DNA of 21,701 nucleotides. Origin: Pezizomycotina sp. ARF18. Lineage: Eukaryota > Ascomycota. Position 1 is the first letter of the stretch; every line of letters begins with the position of its first letter. The position numbers were made by a program, and so were the translations under genes. Positions 11,700 through 21,041 of the stretch are shown piece by piece. The notes below the pieces were generated by a model, which made no database searches, was not told the origin of the DNA, and saw only the letters and a list, made by a program, of their open reading frames with translations. The stretch covers positions 433,263-454,963 of the forward strand of contig AZLU01000008.1 of the NCBI GenBank assembly GCA_002224055.1, read 5' to 3'.

Positions 11700-12649
11700 C
11701 CCTATGATATCTGAGTGCTGGTACAAATACCGAGGAGAACCTCATCCCGACAGTACTCCTCGCCCATTATGATCTTCGCTTCCTGCTTTTTTAATTTAGC
11801 AGATCAAAAAGTATCGTCTGCATCCGAACCGTACTTTACAAACTCTAGTGATAACCAAACCCGGTATAACACTTCGATGAACCAAGTCTGGACTTGTTCA
11901 CAGCGGAAAGGTCGTATCACCTCTTAATTTCGGCGATACGCAATATCACATATATGCTTCTCGTCGTTTATTACATTTACACTAATATTATGGATCTCGT
12001 TGGAGCGGAAATCGAGAAGGAAACCTATAGACCATGAATAGATCCGATGTCTGGATCATTTATTGTACTTGTTTTGAGGTCTACTGGTTTATATATGGGG
12101 ATCTGGTAAAGATTTATATTTTCAACAATACGTTATACTCAGAGATAAACTATGAAGAGAAGGGTATAATTTTATTGATAAAAGGATGGCTGATGACGAT
12201 GTTTTGTCAGTGAATTATTTGTTTGTTCGTTCGTTCATAGACTCATTCTTTATTAGTAGCGGAGATATTGAGTGGAGGCGAGGAACAAAAAAGGAGCAAA
12301 ATTTTACAGTGGAAATTCTAGAGACCCTTTACAAGAGACATACGAATATGGACACGTGTAAGAGCAAAAATAGAGAAAATGAATACAGCCTCGAGTATCT
12401 CGATGAACGAAAATTCGGCTACTCACGCTCTCGTTAAGTTTGTTTTCTGAATGTTTCGTTATGAGGTCCGAAGTCGTAGTATAAATGAAATATATTCTGC
12501 TGGTATCTAAAAATCATACACATATATGAACAGCTCTCTCAACGTGAAATGCAAAAAACTATTCTTTACAATAGTACAACCCCCTCCCCAATCATCCACT
12601 ATTCTTACTCTCCAAAAAAAAAAAAATCCACCAAGATTTAGGCCTAAAA

Positions 12650-14764
12650 TCACAGCTTCACCCTCCCAGCCTCCACCCCCTCCCAATCCCCCTTCGTAAA
12701 CGGCCTGTACCTCCCATCCTTCAACCACCAAATACTACCTCCCTGCACTTCCTCTCCTCCTCATCCTTCTTCACCTTCTCCGGATTCACCCCCGTCTTCC
12801 TGAACCCCGCCTTCATAACCTTATTATTCCCCGTCCTCTCGACCTCGGGAACAACCCTCAGGAACAGCGGCACGGCATATTTCGGCAGGGACTTGGAGCA
12901 GTGCTCGTACACGCCGTCATGAACTTCTGCATATCCGCGGGATTAGATTTAAGCTGTATAGCGCCGACGCCGGCGTTACCGTCGTGTTTTGGGAGAGGGA
13001 CGCCGAAGACGGCGGAGTCGATGATTTCGGGTGCAGGTTTAGGGTGTTTGATACTTCCGTGGTGGACACGTTTTCGGACTTCCAGCGGTAGGTATCGCCG
13101 ATGCGGTCGTTCTAAAACAAAAATGGCCGTTAGTATTTCAAAGAAGAATAAGAGGCATTGGGGGGGGGGGGGGGGGCTAGCTTTGCAACTTACGAAGTAC
13201 ATCAACCCGTCATTCGTCCTCGTAATCACATCACCGTCCTAAACCACGCGTCCCCCTTCGAGATTACGTTCCGCAGAATCTTCCCTTCCGTCGCCTTATT
13301 ATTCTTATAATAGCCTTTAAACAGCGGCCTCCGTATCCCCCTCGTCGAGCCTGTACAGCAGCTCCCCGGCTCTCCGAACGGAACAGCCTCGCACAGTCCC
13401 GTCTTCGGATCTCGCCATACCTCCTCCGTCTCGTGATCTACTTTAACTATCGTCTGCCCCCTCCCCAACACGAGCGCGATAATAGCACCGAACCGCCCGA
13501 TCGCTCCGACGCCGTAATCGTTCGTATTAAAATTCCACGAGCCGCTCGTCCCTTCCGTAGCGGCGTAAAACTCCGCGATGGTACCGATGTTGAACTCGAG
13601 CGGAATTCCTTCCATATATCGCCGCGTAATCCGTTCCCGAACGCCATTCGGACTTTATGCTTTTTATCCCACTCCGACGCGGGGACGCCAACAGATACCG
13701 GCACGTTTCGCCGACGTACTGTATTATCGTCGCGTCGGCTCTGCTGGCTTCGGCGAAAAAATTCTTCGCGGAGAATTTATGGCCGAGGCAGAGCGTACTC
13801 TGGTTCTCCACGCACGCCATCACACAAAGTAGTGCGGCGGAGGAGTGGTACACCGGCATGCAAGTATAATACCTATCCGTCTTCTTCATCCCATCCAACC
13901 CGCGACGAACTTCGCCGCGCCCGTAGCCTTCCACCAGGATACAACGGCCGCCTTCGGTAATCCGGTCGTTCCAGACGTATATATCAGCATCGCCATATCC
14001 GCCTGCGTAGGCCCGACCGTTCCTCGTCGTCCGGCCGTACCGCCTTCCACGTGCTAACGACGTTAACGGTCCCTTCGTCCATAACGACGGCAGTAACGCT
14101 CTGCTCCGTTATCCCCTCCTCGATCTCCTGCTTCATACTCTTCTCCACGCCGGGCGTAACGTTAACCTCCCCGTCCACAAACGCCAAACTCGCACCGCAC
14201 ACTTTAACGCAGTGCACCAATGCCGCGCCCTAAGGTTATAATTGATAAAACTAGGATACGCTCCGAGCGCCCAGAGACCCACCACAGCCACAAAAACTCG
14301 GGTTTATTCATGAATACTAGCGCTACAACATCGCCCTTTTTGACGCCGAAGCGTGTTTCAGCCAGACGCGTGGCGGAGGACTAGCTCGTAGGATTCCGCG
14401 TAGGTGTACTCTTTGCCTTCGTACCATAGAAGTGTGCGCGTGGGGCACGATTGCGCGCCGGCTTCGAGGGAGTAGAACCCGTTTATGCGGTCGCGCCGCT
14501 CGGCGATTAGGGTGCGGATCTTAGCAGAGGCGAGGGTGGTTATGAGGGAGAGGTCGCCGGTGAGGTTGAACTTGGCGTCGAGGTAGGCGCCGAAGATGGC
14601 GGCGGGGATGGCGAGGGGCTGAATGCTAATGGGGTTGTTAGTTATAGAGTTTGGGGGGAGGTTAGGGTTGGGGTTTTGGGGTTGCTCGGATCTGCTCGGC
14701 TATGATATGCAGATTATGCTCGTGGGTTGTGTTGTATTTTTTCAGGGACAAGGGGAGAGTAGAG

Positions 14765-14795
<31 letters not shown>

Positions 14796-14827
14796 AACTT
14801 ACCGGCTGCAACGGCGGCGTGAGCCAT
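12650..14827 (-). CDS. FAT1: Fat1-like very long-chain acyl-CoA synthetase / fatty-acid transport protein
   Basis: Activates very long-chain fatty acids to acyl-CoA (AMP-binding, ANL superfamily), probably at ER, lipid-droplet or peroxisomal membranes. The start ATG at 14827 begins a 25-nt exon (MAHAAVAA). A 177-nt intron (14802-14626) carries a T28 run and an ACTAAC branch point; a second, 82-nt intron (13193-13112) carries TACTAAC and a C17 run on the coding strand. In order one reads AYLDAKFNLTGDL, the ATP-binding motif IYTSGTTGLPKAAV near 13990-13950, YTCMPVYHSSAALL, GNGLRGDIWKEF, EFYAATEG, GDAWFRTGDV, the FATP signature RIGDTYRWKSENVSTTEV just after intron two, VPLPKHDGNAG, LPKYAVPLFLR and the C-terminal GRVKL before TGA at 12652-12650. 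Exonic length is about 640 codons, normal for the family. At least ten single-base frame changes occur, e.g. near 13234. The terminal VKL is close to but not a canonical PTS1. Confidence 0.92.
13160..13176 (+). repeat. G17 homopolymer inside an intron of the acyl-CoA synthetase gene
   Basis: Seventeen consecutive G on the plus strand, so C17 in the transcript, in the 82-nt second intron just after the GTAAGT donor. It forms about a fifth of the intron. Confidence 0.9.
14765..14792 (+). repeat. A28 homopolymer inside the first intron of the acyl-CoA synthetase gene
   Basis: Twenty-eight consecutive A on the plus strand, read as U28 in the minus-strand transcript, shortly after the GTAAGT donor at 14802. 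Its position at the 5' side means it is not the acceptor polypyrimidine tract. Confidence 0.9.
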
Positions 14828-15122
14828 TGTGAAGAATAAAACGAGATGAGAAACGAAATATGCTATCAAGGTATCTATATCGAAGAGGAAACAAAATGAT
14901 ACTGCAAATATAGTGGAAGTGCAGATAGTGATGCTATGGGGGAAGTAGAAAGGAAAAGGAACGAGATTTGATTTTGTGGAGGAATCGGCAAGGTTTTTAT
15001 TTGGGAGTGGGGAGAGCTTGGGGGGGGGTTGTATGGATTTAGGCTCCTTGGGGAATGAGGAAAGGACAAAGATGGCGTCGCAGTTGTTCTGGTGTGGTGG
15101 TCATTAGCCATAAGTAGTTTTG

Positions 15123-15128
15123 CCTCGG
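15123..15128. promoter_or_regulatory. CCTCGG motif, candidate fatty-acid-responsive element
   Basis: CCTCGG (reverse CCGAGG) lies about 296 bp upstream of the Fat1-like ATG. In Aspergillus and relatives, FarA/FarB-type Zn2Cys6 regulators bind this core in promoters of beta-oxidation genes. A hexamer occurs about ten times per window by chance on both strands, so this is only suggestive. Confidence 0.35.
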
Positions 15129-15287
15129 CTCGGTGATTTCGTATTTGCCCGCCCGCCGACAAGACCCCAATTGCCTGTTTCAGAGCTGGGGCCATTTGGT
15201 GCTCTCAGGCTGATATCGGACCCAACTCCGAAAATATGAGCTGGTTCAACTAAACTAAACCCTGACGGATCTCGCGACAGACGTTGC

Positions 15288-15304
15288 GAGCTACCCGGTA
15301 GCTC
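15288..15304. repeat. Short perfect inverted repeat upstream of the Fat1-like gene
   Basis: The arms GAGCTACC (15288-15295) and GGTAGCTC (15297-15304) are exact reverse complements around one C. GTTG and CAAC just outside partly extend the symmetry. It may be an operator-like dyad or chance. Confidence 0.5.
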
Positions 15305-15479
15305 AACGGTTATAGAAATCTTTTCGTGATATTACCTTGCGATACTGTTTGTAAGTAAAATAAATAACACGATATTTCTTTCAACGAAAAGCTGATGTGT
15401 ATCATGCCAGCTGGTACATGCCAACCATCCCGTTAATAGAAGAATCTCAAATAATTACATGAAATCTTTGGTGAACGAG

Positions 15480-15507
15480 AAAAAAAAAAAAAAAAAAAAA
15501 AAAAAAA
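15480..15507 (+). repeat. A28 homopolymer
   Basis: Twenty-eight consecutive A, 114 bp beyond the PIG-S stop codon on its 3' side, followed at 15533-15556 by alternating TA and TG dinucleotides. Confidence 0.9.
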
Positions 15508-15620
15508 TTAAAGAATGGCCAGAACCCTCTCGTTATATATATATATGTGTGTGTGTCTTCCCTTATGTGGCAGCAGTGACCCCCCTCCCCCTCCTCGCGG
15601 AGAACCACCTCTTCCCTTCC

Positions 15621-17407
15621 CTAAAACAGCGCCATAACAAGCGGCACACCCACAGGCCCCAGCAACGGTAAGTAAACCGCAACCTTATGCTCGTCCGGAA
15701 GTACACCTGCGCTACCATAGTCCTCTCGAAAAACGCCTTCTCCGCCTCCTCCTGCGCCACCCTGCCCATCTCCAGCGCCTGCTTGAACCTACCCTTACTT
15801 AGCTCCTCGCAACCGTACGTTAAGTGCTTCAGCGTGTCCTGCACGCTCTCCTGCACCGCCGTGGGTATGGAAATCGACGTTAAGTTCGACACGATCTGGA
15901 ACAGCGAGCCTAACGTTGAGGAGGCGGATACGAGTACTTCCGCGGACCGCTGGCGGGTTAGGCTGTCGAGCCGGATCGGTAGCGACGCCGGATGCGCTGG
16001 CGCGCCGAGGAGGGCGAGGAGTTGCGCTGCGAATGTTTCCAGCGGCGAGCGGAGGTTTTCCGTCGATAGGTGGTTTTGCTCCGCGGCGTTACCGGAGGGT
16101 TTAGTATTACCACGCCGCCCCACTGCGGTATTAAAAAGCCTTCGTTGTTGGACGCGCTGGACGGTATCCGCAGTGGTGTTACGGACGGGTGGGGGACGTA
16201 TAGTATGAAGTTTATCGTGGGCGAGTCGGAGATGGACGCCAGCGGCCACTCGGCGGAGTTAATAAAGCTACTCAGCTCCTCCTTTTTAAGCGTCCACGAA
16301 TTCGTATTTTCGTCCCACGTCGGAATTACCGAGGGCGTGAACGATGCGTAGTACTGTACTTGCGTAGAAATCGTGAAGTTCGATATCGACGATAATGCCG
16401 CAAGGAGCGGGGAGAGGTAAGATGTAAGGGCTTCTTCGACGTCCCAGGACGACGGCGAGGAGGTCGCGGTGAACAGGGAGAAGGCGAGGTGGTACGTCGG
16501 CGCGTATCGGACGACGCGGGACATGCGCCGGCTCATCTCCGCTTCGGACATGCGCTTCGGTACGTGCCCGTGGTTACTATTGCCGCTTCCTTTATCCGCA
16601 ACCGGAGCCACCGCATCCCCCGTCGCGGACGTTGTACAAGTAGTACACGGCGACGACGATGGCGTAGATGTTGAAACGCGGGAGTACGGCTGTAGTAGGT
16701 GCTCGATGACTGCTGCTCCTGCCAGAATATATCCTGCAGCGTCGTCGCGACGTAGCTCGCTAAATTATTCAGAAAGCTGCTGGAGCTAAGACTACTCTTG
16801 GCGGGGTAGTACACGTCCACGACCCGCGACGTAGAATGCACGGAATAGTTAAACGTCGAATCACCCTGCTCCGCCGGTAACAGCCGTAAAACGCACGCCA
16901 CGTTCTCCGCCGCGTCCGTAACGGCCTCGTTCGAGCTCTGCGTGTTATCCACCGAAGCCGACGGAGTTCCGTTTCCACCTCACTTTTCTTCTCCTCGCTA
17001 CCTAGTAGCCGTAGCCGTAAATGGTGCGGCCTGTGCATCGCAAAGTCGTTCGCGTCGTCGAGGATGTGCTGCGCCGTCTTCAATAATCCGTCCGGGTCGG
17101 CTAGTGACCGTGCTTCTACGTCGACCAGCAAGGGGAATTCGGCCTTACACGCCCTCCCGTCGGCCCAGCTCTGCATCTCGCAGAGAGGTAGAGGGGCGCG
17201 GTATATGCTGGTGGTAGCGTGCCAACACGGGTATGCCGATGAAGATGACGACGAACCAGAAGGAGAAGAGGACGAGTGTGCGGGTTCGGATGCTCTGGGA
17301 GGATTCGGGCGGCGGCATCTTGCGGTTTGAGCGGGTTTCTTGGAGGGATGAGGTTGAGATTGTTCGCCCTTGGGTGGCGATGATGATGATGAGGGTGAAG
17401 TCTCCAT
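15621..17407 (-). CDS. GPI17: GPI transamidase subunit PIG-S (Gpi17)
   Basis: PIG-S/Gpi17 is an ER-membrane subunit of the complex that attaches GPI anchors to proteins. The start ATG at 17407 gives METSPSSSSSPPKGEQ. An N-terminal membrane segment (TLVLFSFWFVVIFIGIPV, near 17280-17225) follows, then the conserved TTSIYRAPLPL.EMQSWADG motif near 17210-17160. The middle has a large luminal domain (DSTFNYSVHSTSRVVDVYYP; YHLAFSLFTATSSPSSWDVE). A C-terminal helix region (AEKAFFERTMVAQVYF) leads to a second membrane segment (VAVYLPLLGPVGVPLVMALF) ending at TAG 15623-15621. Span is about 595 codons without introns, normal for the family. Frame changes are needed near 17325, 17224, 16975, 16700, 16090 and 15695. 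It is divergent from the SDR gene across about 800 bp. Confidence 0.93.
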
Positions 17408-18208
17408 TCTTGCCGTCGTGTTTGGTTGAGATGGAGGTGGAGGTGGAGGGAGGATGGAATTGTTGATCCCCAAGTGGTGGGTAGTTTCAAGCTGGACGGT
17501 TTCGACGGTTCAAAGTTGGTGCAATCTGGCTTCGTTCGAGTGGGAAATTGAAGTTAGCTTGTGTGGTGGAGCCGCAATCCGCTTTTAATCTTTTAATGGG
17601 GGCAGGTTCTTGGCACAAGAAAGCCCCCCCTCCAACAGGTAAGGCCAATTCTTTAGTCAATCGAAGAAAAGGTCCTCCAAAACAAATGATATTCGTATTC
17701 GTAAATAGATATAGAGTCACGATCAATTGCCGTTGTCCTTGAACCATTATCATATTTCTACCTCGCTTTTTTTTTAGGCGTCGAGCTTCCTCCGCATCTC
17801 TCGTGTGGATCGTACGTACGAGATCTTTTTTAACCTTAAAATGGAATACCAATGCTGCCTGCCTGCTACCCGTGGTGATTGATTCTAGCTTCACATTTTT
17901 TTAAGCCGAAAAATCTGCCAGGGCAGCAAGCTAAAGAGCTAGAGCTTGCACAACAGCGGGGATTATTCCTCATCCGTTCCACCGACGAAAGAATCCAAGC
18001 TTCCAATTCCAAAAGCATATGCATATCAATAGCATCAACATCCCCTCTTGATTTAACTTGGATTCTTCAGCTCAATTGCAATTCAAATATCATCTTCATC
18101 TTCACTTTAGAGCTCATAGACCAATATCTCAAGTTCGAAATCTGCTCCTACCCCACCGTTCGCGTTCCTCTCCGACGCAAAAACAAAACCTCACAAAGCT
18201 GTAAGACA
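17408..18208. promoter_or_regulatory. Divergent promoter between PIG-S and SDR genes
   Basis: Both flanking genes start outward from this 0.8-kb interval. The minus-strand open frame 17894-17487 (135 codons) shows no recognisable motif and I treat it as chance. A CCAAT box occurs near 17850. Immediately upstream of the SDR start is a long AC/TC-rich leader (about 17990-18205), typical of a fungal 5' UTR. Confidence 0.5.
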
Positions 18209-19077
18209 ATGGTCTACGACCTAAAATCCCGCAACGTCCTCGTCACCGGCGGCTCCCGCGGCATCGGCGAGCCATCTCCGAAGCCTTCGCCGCCGAAGGC
18301 GCCAACGTCGCCATAAACTACTACTCCCGCTCCTCCGACGCGGAAACCCTACAAAAGCGCCTATCCGAAAAGCACCCGATGGGAAATTCGTAACTCTGCA
18401 AGGCGACATAGCTACGAAGGAAGGGTGCGAGGGGATTGTTAAGGAGACTGTTGAGAAACTTGGTGGTGTTGATGGTGTTGTGAGTAATGCTGGGTGGACG
18501 AAGTTCACGGAGAATTATGGGGATTTGGACGGTAAGAAATTAGAATGCTTTACTCTGCAATATTTATATTTGACTGTTCTACGGGGGTCGATTGTGCATG
18601 ATAATAATTTTTTTTTTTTTTTTTTTTTTTTTTTCAGATACAGCCCTCACAGAAGAAGACTGGGACCGCTGCTGGTCACAAACGTAAAAGCGCAACTCTG
18701 GCTCTTCAAAGCCTCAAAACCGACGTTCGAGTCCAACCCTTCCGGCGGCGTATTCCTAATATGCTCTTCCATCGCGGGCATACACCCCACGGGCTCCAGC
18801 ATGGCGTACTCCGTCACCAAGCCGCCGGTCTACACCTCATGCGCTGCCTCGTGGCGTCTCAAGGACCGAAAGTACGCGTGAATTGTATACTACCGGGATT
18901 GGTGCTTACGGAGTGGGGGCAGAAGTTTCCGGAGGCGAGGAAGGAGCATGCGAAGAATCTAGCGCAGCTGAAGAAGCACACGGAGGCGGAGGATGTCGCG
19001 GCGATGTTTGTTGCTGCTGCGAGGAATGAGAGCATGACGGGCAGAAGATTGCGGTCGATGCGGGGCTTGTTGTTTGA
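18209..19077 (+). CDS. Classical short-chain dehydrogenase/reductase (SDR)
   Basis: NAD(P)(H)-dependent oxidoreductase; the substrate cannot be told from sequence. The ATG at 18209 gives MVYDLKSRNVLVTGGSRGIG, with the TGxxxGIG cofactor motif at residues 13-20. Then come an NAG motif (VVSNAGWT), a serine in LICSSIAG, and the catalytic YxxxK (MAYSVTK near 18800-18820). The C-terminal half has VRVNCILPGLVLTEW and a TGQKIAVDAGLVV ending at TGA 19075-19077. One intron (18532-18637, donor GTAAGA, acceptor TTTTCAG) carries a T27 run directly at the acceptor. Total coding length is about 255 codons, normal for the family. Frame changes near 18267, 18378, 18674, 18820 and 19041 are each explained by one missing base, usually in a CC or GG pair. 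Without these fixes the ends read out of frame past 19077. Confidence 0.92.
18608..18634 (+). repeat. T27 homopolymer at the SDR intron acceptor
   Basis: Twenty-seven consecutive T end directly at the CAG acceptor of the SDR intron and so serve as its polypyrimidine tract. Confidence 0.9.
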
Positions 19078-19536
19078 ATTTGTGGAGGGGGATGAAAAAA
19101 GAAAAAAAAAGGGTATGAGGGGTTGTATATACAGGATGTTTCGGTGTTATATTGCGCTGTATTTGTTTATTATCTCTTCAGTATTGATAAACAAATTTAT
19201 ACTGATACGGCCGCATGCCGTGTAATTGACCGAAAAAGAGGCGTTATCCCCACGATGTTTTACTCCGTCGGTATTATCTCCCGTCGCATCCGATCTAGTC
19301 AGGGCCTCCTTGTCCCTCAAACTGTCATCTTAAAGACGACTAGCACGCGATATAAAAAGCTGGGTCTAAATAAGTCAATTCTCACCCGTCCGATACTAGA
19401 CGTTATCCCGAATTTTCTTGCTCGGCTCATTCAGAAGTGGCTCTGGGGGGCTTTGACAGGTTCGGGAATTCGGACGGCAAGTTCCTTCTCTCAGGGACAA
19501 CAGCATCGTCAAGACCGTCAGATTTCCCCATGCTTC

Positions 19537-19567
<31 letters not shown>
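19537..19567 (+). repeat. T-rich tract (T11-C-T19)
   Basis: Eleven T, one C, then nineteen T. It may be an interrupted run of the same ~28-30 length seen elsewhere in the window. Confidence 0.9.
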
Positions 19568-19697
19568 CGGCATCTGCGGTTGAAACGTGGAAGATACACA
19601 AAATCTTATAGAAGATCACAAGGCTATCGGCCGGAAACGAAGAGGTAGGGGCAGCTGTGACGTTATTGAGACCTCCTCGAATTTTCACATGCAAAAA

Positions 19698-19710
19698 CCG
19701 AGGACCGAGG
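19698..19710. promoter_or_regulatory. Paired CCGAGG hexamers
   Basis: Two exact CCGAGG copies begin at 19698 and 19705, one base apart. This is the core recognised by FarA/FarB-type fatty-acid regulators. They are about 1.3 kb upstream of the b5-ACAD start and 0.6 kb past the SDR stop, so the target gene is unclear. Confidence 0.3.
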
Positions 19711-20004
19711 AAATTCCTAATACCAAGGGCCAAAAACAGCCAAACAGCGAAGTTGTTCCCCCACCAAATCTTGATTATTTGCCTGGTTCGCAATTGGCCT
19801 ACCCCCGGTTAAGAAATCTGGATCAGCTGGAGCTAATTCAGATTTTCCTCCCAGATATTGAATAGCCGCAGATACTCGCCATATCCCTACTACTAATCAG
19901 GAGTGAAAAGAGCAAGCTTGCCTACCTAGGTCAAAAGCAGGCATGAAGACGAGTTTGGCTTGGTTTCCCTTGCCTAGATCCCCACGGGCTTGGAGTTGCC
20001 TGCG

Positions 20005-20026
20005 GTACAGCACTGCGGTGCTGTAC
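20005..20026. repeat. Perfect 9-bp inverted repeat with 4-nt loop
   Basis: GTACAGCAC (20005-20013) and GTGCTGTAC (20018-20026) are exact reverse complements separated by TGCG. The stem is GC-balanced and could form a stable hairpin or bind a dimeric regulator. Confidence 0.6.
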
Positions 20027-20040
20027 GATGAAGTCAAGAG

Positions 20041-20068
20041 AAAAAAAAAAAAAAAAAAAAAAAAAAAA
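20041..20068 (+). repeat. A28 homopolymer
   Basis: Twenty-eight consecutive A, 14 bp after the inverted repeat at 20005-20026. Confidence 0.9.
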
Positions 20069-20640
20069 CAAAGGAGCGCATGCATTTTTTAAGCTGTATG
20101 CGCAGAACTTTTTTCACTGTGAGCTCCGTGTTTTTTCCACCGGTTTAAGCGTATTGCCCGACTTTTCTCACCCCAAGATCTCGCAATATTCCGAGACCGA
20201 CGATGCTCTGGAGCCGAAAGAGATCTCAATGAATAGAAAACCAACAGGCGGCTGGATGAATTACATTCCAAACAACAAACAAATAAACAAACTTTGAACA
20301 ATGACTACACTACTATGATTTATCGTGCATGGTCTTGATTTTGCTCATTTTAAAAGGGAGGAGATAAGCAGCATCGTGAAAATTAAATTTCGACGGATAG
20401 AGGAAGGAGGGTAAATAACGACAGAGAGTATCGTGCAATAAAAAGACGAAGAAGGGCTGTTCTTTTTTCTGTTCTGCATGTGACCTCACAATCCATTCTA
20501 GGCTCTGCTGCTGTCTCTCTCACGTTTTTTTTTTCTCGAGACAACCCCTAACTTTCCTCCCTATTCCCCTGCAACCATCCCCCAGTTCCCCAGAACAGCG
20601 GAGAGTTTAAGGCTAAGGCTATTTCTTGCTGGTAACTAAC

Positions 20641-21041
20641 TAACTACTTGGTAGGAGGAGTAAGAGCAGCTGCTGCCCAATTGATTTTCCCCATTAATAA
20701 ACTTCTCTTCTCTCTCTTAGGGCTTATTTTATTTTACTACCAGCGTCACCACACTTTTTTTTATTTTTTTTATTATTATTATTATTTACTGCCCCTTTGG
20801 TCTTCTCTTTTCTTTCTCTTTTTCACATGCAATAGTAAAGAAAAAGTCAGCTCTCTCTCTCTCTCTCTCTCTTCTTGCTGCTGAAATAAATACATCTACC
20901 AACCCTCCATCTCCCTTTATTATTCTTTCTTCCTCTCCTTGAACATCTCCCCTACTCCCCTTCTTCTATCATCCTTCATCATCGCCTCTATATCGCATAT
21001 CCTCCTCTCCTTAATCACACTCTACGTACACACCATTCACA
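20641..21041 (+). promoter_or_regulatory. Promoter and 5' leader of the b5-acyl-CoA dehydrogenase gene
   Basis: The interval is strongly pyrimidine-rich, as in many filamentous-fungal core promoters, with a CT dinucleotide run at 20851-20872 and a CCAAT box near 20676. The leader just before the ATG is TC-rich (about 20920-21010). The start context is TTCACAATGTCG, a good fungal start context. Confidence 0.55.
20851..20872 (+). repeat. CT dinucleotide repeat in the promoter
   Basis: Eleven CT units in tandem, 170 bp upstream of the b5-ACAD start. Confidence 0.9.

Larger units (their letters stand above)
4740..12640. other. Gene-poor block of about 7.9 kb
   Basis: No open frame exceeds 119 codons, and none of the short frames shows a recognisable domain, transposase, reverse transcriptase or repeat-element protein. 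A hand count of 8101-8340 gives about 43% GC, TpA/ApT about 1.1 and (CpA+TpG)/(ApC+GpT) about 0.96, which is close to unstructured sequence and only weakly suggestive of repeat-induced point mutation. The block holds a trinucleotide microsatellite, runs of T30, C14 and A19, a purine-rich stretch at about 9300-9400 and a pyrimidine-rich stretch at 9541-9585. It could be degenerated repeat DNA or an unannotated intergenic island. Confidence 0.6.
14828..15620. promoter_or_regulatory. Promoter region of the Fat1-like gene and 3' flank of the PIG-S gene
   Basis: No gene recognised. The minus-strand open frame over 15195-14875 is low-complexity and Ser/Pro-rich, typical of translated pyrimidine-rich promoter sequence. 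The interval holds the CCTCGG hexamer at 15123-15128, an inverted repeat at 15288-15304, an A28 run at 15480-15507 and a TA/TG microsatellite near 15533-15556. Confidence 0.5.
19078..20640. other. Intergenic region between SDR and b5-acyl-CoA dehydrogenase
   Basis: No gene recognised; open frames up to 162 codons are out-of-frame read-through of the SDR 3' end or contain homopolymer-encoded runs. The first part should be the SDR 3' UTR. It contains T11-C-T19 at 19537-19567, a pair of CCGAGG hexamers at 19698-19710, a 9-bp inverted repeat at 20005-20026 and an A28 run at 20041-20068. Confidence 0.5.

Noticed and set aside
12186-12437. 83-codon plus-strand open frame (MADDDVLS...)
   Set aside because: No motif, no neighbours supporting it, and similar lengths occur by chance in this block.
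13433-13960. 175-codon plus-strand open frame
   Set aside because: It lies opposite the acyl-CoA synthetase exon, whose family motifs read clearly on the minus strand.
12650-14827. Frame changes as programmed frameshifting or true pseudogenes
   Set aside because: The same type of change occurs many times in every gene at ordinary homopolymers with no slippery-site pattern, while all motifs and lengths are preserved.
14875-15195. 106-codon minus-strand open frame
   Set aside because: Low-complexity Ser/Pro/Leu translation of pyrimidine-rich promoter DNA.
15299-15309. TAGCTCAACGG, a match to the tRNA A-box consensus
   Set aside because: No matching D-stem closure, no GTTCGA-type B-box at the right distance and no acceptor stem; it overlaps a simple inverted repeat.
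15687-16208. 173-codon plus-strand open frame
   Set aside because: It is the antisense of the PIG-S gene and has no domain of its own.
17487-17894. 135-codon minus-strand open frame in the divergent promoter
   Set aside because: No recognisable motif, and it occupies the leader and promoter between two divergently transcribed genes.
19123-19611. 162-codon plus-strand open frame after the SDR gene
   Set aside because: It starts in the SDR 3' flank, contains a poly-Phe run encoded by a T homopolymer and shows no family features.
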